A stretch of DNA of 64,000 nucleotides from Afipia sp. GAS231 (lineage in GTDB: Bacteria; Pseudomonadota; Alphaproteobacteria; Rhizobiales; Xanthobacteraceae): assembly GCF_900103365.1 (NCBI RefSeq), contig NZ_LT629703.1, positions 1,984,001 to 2,048,000 on the forward strand, read 5' to 3'. Below the pieces are notes generated by a model, which worked only from the letters and a program-made list of their open reading frames with translations, ran no database searches and was not told where the DNA came from. A program made the translations under genes and the position numbers. Shown here one piece after another: positions 8,287-14,930 of the stretch. The number at the start of each line of letters is the position of its first letter. Position 1 is the first letter of the stretch.

Positions 8287-10080
8287 ATGAAACTCGCCCG
8301 CATTGCCACGCTTGCCATCACCGCGCTTGCGGCATCGCCCTCCCTTGCGGCCGACGGGCCGAAATGGAGTGGCTGGGACGACGAGCTGTTCACGCGCGCC
8401 ACGGCCGAGGAGCGCTTCGTCATTCTCGATCTCGAGGCGGTGTGGTGCCACTGGTGCCACGCGATGGAGAAGACCACCTATTCGAACCCGCAAGTTCAGG
8501 AATTGCTGGCCTCGAAATACCTGCCGGTTCGCGTCGATCAGGACGCCAACCCCGATCTGTCCAGCCGCTACGGCGACTGGGGCTGGCCGGCGACGATCGT
8601 GTTCGGTCCTGACGGCACCGAAATCGCCAAGATCAGGGGCTACATCGAGCCCGAGCGGATGCAGGCGCTGCTCAAAGCCATCATCGACGATCCCTCGCCC
8701 GGGCCGTCCGTAGGCGAGGCCTTTGAGGTCAAGCCATCGACATCGGCGTTCCTCAACAAGGAGCAGCGCGCGGAGCTGACCAAGAACTACGACGACTCCT
8801 ACGAGGAAAATCTCGGCGGCTGGGGCGAGAGCCAGAAATACATCGATGCCGACAGCCTGGATCTCGCCATCGTCAGAGCCGAAAGCGGCGACGCCACCGC
8901 GATCAAGCGCGCCCGACAGACGCTCGACGCCGCCATCGCATTGATCGATCCGGTCTGGGGCGGCGTGTTCCAGTATTCCGAGGCCGGCTCCTGGAGCCAT
9001 CCGCATTTTGAAAAGATCATGTCGTTCCAGGCGCAATACCTGCGGCAATACAGTCAGGCCTATGCCCTATGGAAGGATCCGAAATACCTCGCCGCTGCCC
9101 GCAATATCGAACGCTATCTCACAGCCTTCCTGGCCGGCCCCGACGGCGCGTTCTATGTCAGCCAGGACGCCGATCTCGATCACGACACCGACGGCCATAA
9201 ATATTACGCGCTGCCGGATGGCGAACGCCGCAAATTGGGGATGCCGCGCATCGACAAGAATTTGTACGCGCGTGAAAACGGCTGGGCGATCTCGGGACTG
9301 GCGGCCTATTACGATGTCGCCAACGATCCCAAGACGCTTGAGATCGCGGTCCGATCAGCGAAATGGGTGATCGACAACCGCGCGCTGCCTGACGGAGGCT
9401 TCCGCCACGGCGACAAGGATCGCGGCGGCCCGTTCCTCGGCGACACCGTGGCGATGGGTCAGGCCTTCCTCGATCTCTATGCCGCGACCGGAAACCGCGA
9501 CTGGCTGACCTCCGCCGCCAAAGCCGGCGATTTCGTCACAACTTTTCGCGATGATTCCGGTGGCTTCGTGACGTCAAAGACGCCGGAAGGCAAGACCGGT
9601 GTGTTCGCCAAGCCTGCCAAGCTGATGGACGACCAGGTCCAGGTTGCGCGCTTCATGAACCTGCTCGATCGCTACTACGGCAATGCGAGCTATCGCGAGC
9701 AGGCCTCGCACGCGATGCGCTATCTCGCCAGCGCATCGTCCGAGATGATGCGCCCGCTGCCCGGCGTATTGCTCGCCGACGAAGAACTCGCGGTCGAGCC
9801 GACCCATATGACAATCGTCGGACACAAGGACGATCCAAAGGCGCAGGCCTTGCACGCCATCGCCCGCGCGCTGCCGGCCCGGTACAAGCGCCTGGAATGG
9901 CTGGATCTGCGCGAAGGCAAACTGCCCAATCCCGACGTCGAGTATCCCGATCTCGGCGAACCCGCGGCCTTTGCCTGCAGCAACCGCATCTGCTCGTTTC
10001 CCTCCTTCACTGCCGAGGAATTGCAGGCCACGGTCAAGCAGATGGCGAAACTGAAGCCGACACGGGCGGCGCTGAACTAA
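8287..10080 (+). CDS. DUF255 thioredoxin-domain protein (secreted, YyaL/SSP411-like)
   Basis: A 597-residue protein. The first about 21 residues form a signal peptide (MKLARIATLAITALAASPSLA). A thioredoxin-like DUF255 domain follows, with the active-site motif VWCHWCHAMEK at about 53-63, a WCxWC variant typical of this family, and a cis-Pro region in GWPATIVF. The remaining 450 residues resemble the alpha/alpha barrel of six-hairpin glycosidase-like YyaL proteins (YFYVSQDAD-type and GWAISGLAAYYD segments). A GGGAG site precedes the ATG. Being exported, it could take electrons from the neighbouring CcdA. The function of the barrel is unknown; no glycosidase catalytic pair is evident to me. Confidence 0.85.
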   Translation: MKLARIATLAITALAASPSLAADGPKWSGWDDELFTRATAEERFVILDLEAVWCHWCHAMEKTTYSNPQVQELLASKYLPVRVDQDANPDLSSRYGDWGWPATIVFGPDGTEIAKIRGYIEPERMQALLKAIIDDPSPGPSVGEAFEVKPSTSAFLNKEQRAELTKNYDDSYEENLGGWGESQKYIDADSLDLAIVRAESGDATAIKRARQTLDAAIALIDPVWGGVFQYSEAGSWSHPHFEKIMSFQAQYLRQYSQAYALWKDPKYLAAARNIERYLTAFLAGPDGAFYVSQDADLDHDTDGHKYYALPDGERRKLGMPRIDKNLYARENGWAISGLAAYYDVANDPKTLEIAVRSAKWVIDNRALPDGGFRHGDKDRGGPFLGDTVAMGQAFLDLYAATGNRDWLTSAAKAGDFVTTFRDDSGGFVTSKTPEGKTGVFAKPAKLMDDQVQVARFMNLLDRYYGNASYREQASHAMRYLASASSEMMRPLPGVLLADEELAVEPTHMTIVGHKDDPKAQALHAIARALPARYKRLEWLDLREGKLPNPDVEYPDLGEPAAFACSNRICSFPSFTAEELQATVKQMAKLKPTRAALN

Positions 10081-10484
10081 ATTTCATTGTGCATCGCAAC
10101 GAAGTCGCCGGGCTTGCTGCCTAATCGATTGCAACGGCGCGATTTCTGCGTCGCCGACACCTGTTTCCGGTCTTCGGCCGCGCAATGAAATACTACCGGC
10201 GCGACGGGGTTAGACATGGACGGGTTGTCCAACTGCAAAAAATGAAAATTTTCTTTCGAAACTCTGTAACCAAATCGCCCGATGCCCCGTAGCTGTTTCT
10301 GGATGAGCACTCAAACCCGGCGACGACGTCCTCCGGCGCCGCCACCGCGGTCTGATTGTTTTCCGGTACTTCCCCCGCGTTGTGCGGGTCCGTGATCCCT
10401 GGGGTCATCCTTTGGATGATCCTTGGATCACTGGATGCTCACGGCGTCACCTTTTGTCTTCAAACAATCATCGAGGAGATCGTC
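10081..10484 (+). other. 404-bp intergenic region ahead of the first bufferin-type peptide
   Basis: No credible gene. It holds the candidate promoter at 10266-10293, then about 190 bases before the peptide ATG. That putative leader contains GGGTCAT/ATGATCC-type inverted segments between 10390 and 10440, so the message may fold. A GAGGAGA ribosome site ends the region. Confidence 0.6.
10266..10293 (+). promoter_or_regulatory. candidate ECF-type promoter ahead of first peptide gene
   Basis: GTAACC, a 16-base spacer and CGTAGC. Both half-sites recur ahead of the second peptide gene (10831-10857), and the GTAAC half-site ahead of DoxX (7597). If transcription starts just downstream, the 5' leader is about 190 bases. 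The match to SigF-type promoters is from memory and the regulator is unidentified. Confidence 0.55.
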
Positions 10485-10748
10485 ATGAAGTTGAATTCCA
10501 AATCCGGCGCCACGCTCGCGGCGGCCGCCGCCACCCTGTTCCTCGCCGGCGCAGTTGCCACCACTGCGTCGAGCCCGGCAAACGCCGCGCAGGGCAAGTG
10601 CATGGCGGGCAATGCCTGCAAGGGCCAGAGCGCCTGCAAGGGCGGTACGAATTCCTGCAAGGGCCTGAACGCCTGCAAGGGCACCGGCTTCTCGATGACC
10701 TCGGCCGGCAAGTGCGCGGCCATGGGCGGCGCTTACGTCAAGAGCTGA
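10485..10748 (+). CDS. bufferin-type precursor peptide 1 (BufA2-like)
   Basis: An 87-residue secreted cysteine-rich peptide. A signal peptide ends near residue 34 (PANA/AQ). The mature part has six cysteines with spacing C-x5-C-x5-C-x6-C-x5-C-x12-C built from ACKGQ/SCKGL repeats. This matches what I know as the BufA2 family of periplasmic bufferin metallophores, RiPPs in which an MNIO enzyme modifies cysteines so that the product sequesters copper. It has its own GAGGAGA ribosome site, upstream promoter motif and downstream hairpin, so it may be expressed above the enzyme genes. Its paralogue follows at 10934 with identical cysteine spacing. Copper as ligand is family knowledge, not seen in the sequence. 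Confidence 0.85.
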   Translation: MKLNSKSGATLAAAAATLFLAGAVATTASSPANAAQGKCMAGNACKGQSACKGGTNSCKGLNACKGTGFSMTSAGKCAAMGGAYVKS

Positions 10749-10764
10749 TTGAACAGAAACGAAA

Positions 10765-10790
10765 GGGGCTCGGCATCCGTGCCGGGCCCT
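10765..10790 (+). terminator. hairpin after first peptide gene
   Basis: A GGCTCGGCA / TGCCGGGCC stem with a short loop, followed by a CT-rich tract (CCTCTTT), 17 bases after the stop codon. It could terminate or attenuate transcription, making the first peptide gene its own transcription unit. Confidence 0.6.
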
Positions 10791-10830
10791 CCTCTTTCCG
10801 GCCATGATTAAAATTAATTTAGCTGGCCGT

Positions 10831-10857
10831 GTAACCAATGCGAAGCGGGAGCGTAGC
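10831..10857 (+). promoter_or_regulatory. candidate ECF-type promoter ahead of second peptide gene
   Basis: GTAACC, a 15-base spacer and CGTAGC, about 77 bases ahead of the ATG at 10934. The half-sites are identical to those at 10266-10293; the spacer is one base shorter. Confidence 0.5.
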
Positions 10858-10933
10858 TCTCACCAGGTGCAGCCTCGAGCCGTAGACATCGCAGCTCGCG
10901 GGCGATGCACCGACACAATTGTTGGAGGATAAT

Positions 10934-11191
10934 ATGAAGATGACTTCCAAGTCCGGCGCCGCCATTGCCGCCGCTGCAGCTACGCTGTTCCTGGCCGGCG
11001 CCACCATGTCGACCGTGTCCTATGCCGCCGGTGAAGGCCACTGCGTCGGCGCCAACGCCTGCAAGGGCCAAAGCGCCTGCAAGGGCGGCAACCATTCCTG
11101 CAAGGGCCAGAACGCCTGCAAGGGTCAGGGCTTCTCGGCCATGACCAAGGAAAAGTGCGACGCCGCCAAGGGCAAGTTCGAGCCGGCGTAA
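10934..11191 (+). CDS. bufferin-type precursor peptide 2 (BufA2-like)
   Basis: An 85-residue secreted peptide with a signal peptide ending near SYA/AGEG (about residue 31) and six cysteines in the same C-x5-C-x5-C-x6-C-x5-C-x12-C spacing as the preceding paralogue. The signal peptides share the SKSGA...AAAAATLFLAGA core. A TTGGAGGAT ribosome site fixes the ATG. It has its own promoter motif and lies directly upstream of the MNIO enzyme gene, whose product would modify the cysteines. The repeat units ACKGQSACKGG and CKGQNACKG are the probable modified core. Two tandem precursors for one enzyme suggest gene duplication for dose or differing metal affinity. Confidence 0.87.
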   Translation: MKMTSKSGAAIAAAAATLFLAGATMSTVSYAAGEGHCVGANACKGQSACKGGNHSCKGQNACKGQGFSAMTKEKCDAAKGKFEPA

Positions 11192-11212
11192 CGCGGCTTC
11201 GATCCGGAGCGG

Positions 11213-11238
11213 GGCCCGGTGTAGGCCGGGCCTCATTT
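11213..11238 (+). terminator. hairpin between second peptide gene and bufB
   Basis: GGCCCGG / CCGGGCC stem with a six-base loop, followed by TCATTTCC, 22 bases after the peptide stop. With no long T-run it may act as an attenuator, letting the peptide message outnumber the enzyme message. Confidence 0.5.
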
Positions 11239-11318
11239 CCGTGGTAATTTGATCGCCAGCTCGGGGATCTTCAAGTCTTGGGCCTCCCGGTTGGCTCAGC
11301 GGTATAGGCGGAGACGAC

Positions 11319-12227
11319 ATGAACGTCGCAAGCAGATTGCCAGACAGTTCGGCAGCGGCGCTTGCAGACCGCCCGATGCAGGCGGCAAAGCCATCCTTTC
11401 TCGGCTTCGGTCTCGGGCTTCGTCACCAGCACTACGACGAAATCCTCAGCGGCAATCCCGATATCGACTGGTTCGAGGTCATCAGCGAAAACTACATGAT
11501 CCCGGGTGGCCAGCCGCTGCGCACGCTCGACCTGATCCGCGAACGCTATCCGGTCGTGATGCACGGCGTGTCGCTGTCGATCGCCTCCACCGCCCCGCCC
11601 AATTTCGAATATCTGCAAGGCCTGAAAGACCTCGCCAGGCGGGTCGAGCCGAAATGGATTTCGGATCATCTGTGCTGGACCGGAGTCCACGGCAAGAACC
11701 TGCACGATCTGCTACCGATCCCCTACACGTCAGAGGCGCTCGACCACGTCGTCAGCCGCGTTCAGCTGGTGCAGGATTTCCTCGGCCGCGCGCTCGTGCT
11801 CGAAAATGTCTCGACCTACGTGCAGTTCAACAATTCCGAAATGACGGAATGGGAGTTCCTTTCGGAATTGTCGCGCCGCTCCGGCTGCTGGCTCTTGTTC
11901 GACATCAACAACGTCTATGTCAGCGCCTTCAACCACGGCTACGATCCCCTGACCTTCCTCAACGGAATTCCGGCGGATCGCGTCGTCCAGTTCCATATGG
12001 CCGGCCACAGCCATATGGGCACCCATATCATCGACACCCACGACCATCCGGTGTGCGAGGACGTCTGGGATCTCTATGTCGCGGCCCTGAAACGGTTCGG
12101 CCGGGTCTCGACCATGATCGAGCGCGACGACAACATTCCGCCGCTCGCCGAATTGCTCGAGGAAGTGAACCGGACCCGGGAGATCGCCGACAAGGTGTTG
12201 CCGGCGACGGGCATGCATGCAGGATGA
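11319..12227 (+). CDS. bufB: MNIO/DUF692 RiPP-modifying oxidase (BufB-like)
   Basis: A 302-residue DUF692 protein, a TIM-barrel multinuclear non-haem iron oxidase that post-translationally modifies cysteines or other residues in RiPP precursors. Likely iron ligands are visible along the barrel: Glu in FEVISENY, His in MHGVSLS, His in ISDHLCW, Glu in LVLENVS, Asp/Asn in FDINNVYV, His in FHMAGHS, Asp/His in DTHDHPV and Glu in IERDDN. Length and motif order are normal. The ATG has GGAG upstream. It overlaps the following DUF2063 gene by four bases (ATGA), so the two are translationally coupled. Its substrates are presumably the two cysteine-rich peptides just upstream. Confidence 0.93.
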   Translation: MNVASRLPDSSAAALADRPMQAAKPSFLGFGLGLRHQHYDEILSGNPDIDWFEVISENYMIPGGQPLRTLDLIRERYPVVMHGVSLSIASTAPPNFEYLQGLKDLARRVEPKWISDHLCWTGVHGKNLHDLLPIPYTSEALDHVVSRVQLVQDFLGRALVLENVSTYVQFNNSEMTEWEFLSELSRRSGCWLLFDINNVYVSAFNHGYDPLTFLNGIPADRVVQFHMAGHSHMGTHIIDTHDHPVCEDVWDLYVAALKRFGRVSTMIERDDNIPPLAELLEEVNRTREIADKVLPATGMHAG

Positions 12228-13027
12228 GTAACTCATCCGGGATGAGCGATTTCGCGCGACAGCAGGCTGAATTTCAGCGCGGCATCCTGACCGGCGACGA
12301 TACGGTGCTGGCGGAAATTCTCGACAGCCCCCGCGAAAAGCGCGAGACGCTGTTCGGCGTCTATCGCTATGCCTATGGCTCGCGGCTGGTCGATGCAATG
12401 CGCAACGACCACGAATTGCTGCACCTCTATCTCGGCGACGAGATGTTCGACGAGATGGGCCATGCCTATGTCAAGGCGCGCCCGTCCGAGCACCCGAACC
12501 TGCGCTGGTTCTCGCAAGGCTTGCCCGATTTCCTGAAATCGACGGAGCCCTATTCGAACCATCCCGTACTGTCCGATCTCGCCGCGCTGGAGAAAGCGCT
12601 CAACGACGCCTTCGACGCCAGGGAAGGCCCGGTGGTGGATCTTTCCGAGATGGCCGGCTTTTCGCCGGACGCGTGGCCCGATCTGGAATTCGTTCCGCAC
12701 CCCAGCGCCGTCAGATTGGATCTAGCGACCAACGCGTCCGCAGTCTGGCTGGCGCTCAAGAACGAAGAGAACCCGCCAGACGCAGCCATGCTGGGTGAAC
12801 CCGCGCGCCTCTTGATCTGGCGTCAGGACACGACGCCGATGTTCCGCGAGCTTGCCACCGAAGAAGCGATGATGTGGGATGAAGCCGCCAACGGCGTTCC
12901 GTTCGGCGTGCTCTGCGAAATGCTCGCGACCTATGACGATCCCGACGGCGCCGCGGCGCGTGGCGCGGGCTATCTGCACGGCTGGATTACATCGGGACTT
13001 TTGACGGGTGTTTCCGTCGGCGCTTAG
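12224..13027 (+). CDS. bufC: DUF2063 partner protein (BufC-like)
   Basis: A 267-residue protein of the DUF2063 family, the usual partner of DUF692 enzymes and thought to bind the precursor leader or help enzyme-substrate recognition. The N-terminal part has the family pattern FQRGILTGDDTVL, then FGVYRYAYGSRLVDAMRNDHELLHLYLGDEMF, and the C-terminal half continues into a helical domain. Translation begins inside the bufB stop (ATGA), with another in-frame ATG at 12242. No membrane helices or signal peptide, so it acts in the cytoplasm with BufB before the modified peptides are exported. Confidence 0.9.
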   Translation: MSNSSGMSDFARQQAEFQRGILTGDDTVLAEILDSPREKRETLFGVYRYAYGSRLVDAMRNDHELLHLYLGDEMFDEMGHAYVKARPSEHPNLRWFSQGLPDFLKSTEPYSNHPVLSDLAALEKALNDAFDAREGPVVDLSEMAGFSPDAWPDLEFVPHPSAVRLDLATNASAVWLALKNEENPPDAAMLGEPARLLIWRQDTTPMFRELATEEAMMWDEAANGVPFGVLCEMLATYDDPDGAAARGAGYLHGWITSGLLTGVSVGA

Positions 13028-13046
13028 ATGAGATGAAAGGCCGGCC

Positions 13047-13829
13047 ATGGCCGCGGACACCGATCGCCATTTCATCGAACGATTGACATGGGACGAGGTT
13101 GCGCGGCGCATTCATGACGGCGCGCCGGCGATATTGCCGATCGGTGCCGCCGCCAAGCAGCACGGCTTCCACCTCCCTCTCAATACCGATCGCCTTCAGG
13201 CCGAATGGCTCGCCGCCAGAATTGCCGGGCCAGTCGATGCCCTGATCTGGCCGACGCTGACCTACGGCCATTATCCGGCGTTCGTCGAATATGCCGGAAG
13301 CGGTAGCCTGTCGGCGGCGACGTTCGAAAATCTCGTGCACGAAGTTGCCGCGGCCATCCTCGGCGGCGGATGCCGAAAGCTGCTGGTGCTCAATACCGGA
13401 ATCAGCACGCTGGCGCCGGTCGATCGCGCGCTGGCCCGTTTCGATGCCATCAGGGTGAAGCATGTCTGGACCCACGGAGGTCCCCGCTATCCCCGTGTCG
13501 CGAAAGAGTTGGCGCAGCAGCGCCACGGCAGCCACGCCGACGAGCTCGAGACTTCGCTGATGCTGGCGCTGGCGCCGCATCTCGTCGACATGGCGCGCGC
13601 CGAGGCAAGCCCTGCCGTGACGGAGGACACGCCGGGTCCGCTGACACCGTCCGATCAAAATTCGCCGAACTACAGCCGTTCCGGCAGCTATGGCGATCCG
13701 ACGCTGGCGACACCGGCCAAGGGCGAAATGCTGCTCGCCGCCATGCTCTATGATCTCAACGAGCACGTTGCCGCTTTCGTCGCGAAGTCGGCCGAACCGA
13801 GATCCGCCGTGACGAAAGGCGTGTTGTGA
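13047..13829 (+). CDS. creatininase-family protein with altered metal site
   Basis: A 260-residue creatininase-fold protein. The family element GSxEQHGxHLPxxTD is recognisable as GAAAKQHGFHLPLNTD (about 33-48), but the first metal-ligand Glu is Lys. The NGHGGN element reads LNTGIS (about 117), losing its His. The HADELETS segment (about 164) keeps its Glu. Creatininases hydrolyse cyclic amides; a member, MftE, is the peptidase of the mycofactocin RiPP pathway. It starts 19 bases after bufC with AAGG upstream and overlaps the next gene (TGATG), so it belongs to the same transcript as the bufferin enzymes. Reduced or changed catalysis is inferred from the missing ligands. Confidence 0.8.
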   Translation: MAADTDRHFIERLTWDEVARRIHDGAPAILPIGAAAKQHGFHLPLNTDRLQAEWLAARIAGPVDALIWPTLTYGHYPAFVEYAGSGSLSAATFENLVHEVAAAILGGGCRKLLVLNTGISTLAPVDRALARFDAIRVKHVWTHGGPRYPRVAKELAQQRHGSHADELETSLMLALAPHLVDMARAEASPAVTEDTPGPLTPSDQNSPNYSRSGSYGDPTLATPAKGEMLLAAMLYDLNEHVAAFVAKSAEPRSAVTKGVL

Positions 13830-14818
13830 TGAAGAACGCCACGGCCTTTCGCTGGATCGTGGCCGGCGTCGTCATCGCGGCCATGCTGGCCAGCGTCGTT
13901 TCCTTCCGCGCCGACGCGCAATCGGAATACATGCGCGGCGACCGCATGCCTTACGACGCCTTCGACCGCCTGCCCCAGACCGATCTCGAAGTCGCTGATA
14001 GCACCATCCATGTTGCGTTCGCGCCCGGCGAGATTGCATTGCCCAGGGAAAAGCTGCTGGACTGGATCAGGATGTCGGCGAAGGCGGTCTCGACTTATTA
14101 CGGGCGTTTTCCCGTCAGCTCGCTGAGATTGCTGCTGGTGCCGGTCGATGGTGCGCGGATTCGCGGCGGCACCACATGGGGCTATCGCGGCGCCGCCATC
14201 CGCATCCCGCTCGGCCGCGACTCCACCGAGGAGGTGTTGCGGCGCGACTGGGTCATGGTGCACGAGATGGTGCATACCGCCTTGCCCGATCTGGACCAGC
14301 GCTATGGCTGGCTGTCGGAGGGCCTCGCCGTCTATGTCGAACCGATCGCGCGGGTGCAAGCGGGCGATCTGGCCGCGCGCGCCATCTGGCAGGATATCAT
14401 GCGCGATATGCCCAAGGGCCTGCCGGAGAGCGGCGATCAGGGACTCGACAATACCGACACCTGGGGCCGCAAATATTGGGGCGGCGCGATGTTCTGCCTG
14501 CTCGCCGACATCGAAATCCGCAAGCGGACCAACAACCGCCTCGGCCTGCAGGATGCGATGCGCGGCGTGCTGGCCGCCGGTGGCAACCACGAGAAGGATT
14601 GGTCGCTGGATCGCGTTCTTTCCACCGCGGACAGAGCGGTCGGCGTCGATGTGCTGACGCGGCTTCACAACGAGATGGGGCCAAGGCCGGTCACCCCCGA
14701 CCTCGCGGCGCTGTGGCGCGATCTCGGACTGAAATCGCAGGGCGAGAGCCTCGAATTCGACGATACCGCGCCGCTCGCGGCGATTCGCAAGGCCATCACC
14801 GAGCCTCGCGCCGGGTGA
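13829..14818 (+). CDS. exported HExxH metallopeptidase-like protein
   Basis: A 329-residue protein with an N-terminal signal peptide or anchor (about 8-28, ending RADAQ). A gluzincin-type zinc site is visible: HEMVH at about 150 followed 15-20 residues later by WLSEGLAVYVEP, where the Glu of SEGLA would be the third ligand, as in M1/M61-like peptidases. No other domain is recognised. The ATG overlaps the creatininase stop (TGATG), so the pair is coupled. Placement after bufABC raises the possibility that it trims or turns over the exported peptides, which is inference. Family-level name unknown to me; called hypothetical peptidase. Confidence 0.75.
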   Translation: MKNATAFRWIVAGVVIAAMLASVVSFRADAQSEYMRGDRMPYDAFDRLPQTDLEVADSTIHVAFAPGEIALPREKLLDWIRMSAKAVSTYYGRFPVSSLRLLLVPVDGARIRGGTTWGYRGAAIRIPLGRDSTEEVLRRDWVMVHEMVHTALPDLDQRYGWLSEGLAVYVEPIARVQAGDLAARAIWQDIMRDMPKGLPESGDQGLDNTDTWGRKYWGGAMFCLLADIEIRKRTNNRLGLQDAMRGVLAAGGNHEKDWSLDRVLSTADRAVGVDVLTRLHNEMGPRPVTPDLAALWRDLGLKSQGESLEFDDTAPLAAIRKAITEPRAG

Positions 14819-14930
14819 TTCTCTTCGCACGCGCAACACGCGTGGAACGAAGGCCCCGCACAAAGCTGGCTTTTCGCCGCGCGATATTGGAAGGTTCTCT
14901 GACTTGCTGCTGCGCAGAGAGCCTGACTTG

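Noticed and set aside
10428..10838. 136-residue minus-strand frame opposite the first bufferin peptide
   Set aside because: Shadow of the Cys-rich repeat (appears as Leu/Ala/Gly repeats); no ribosome site or family.
11280..11312. tRNA-like D-arm sequence (GGTTGGCTCAGCGGTATAGGC) ahead of bufB
   Set aside because: No acceptor, anticodon or T arm follows; the bufB ribosome site and ATG occupy the next bases. Chance similarity.
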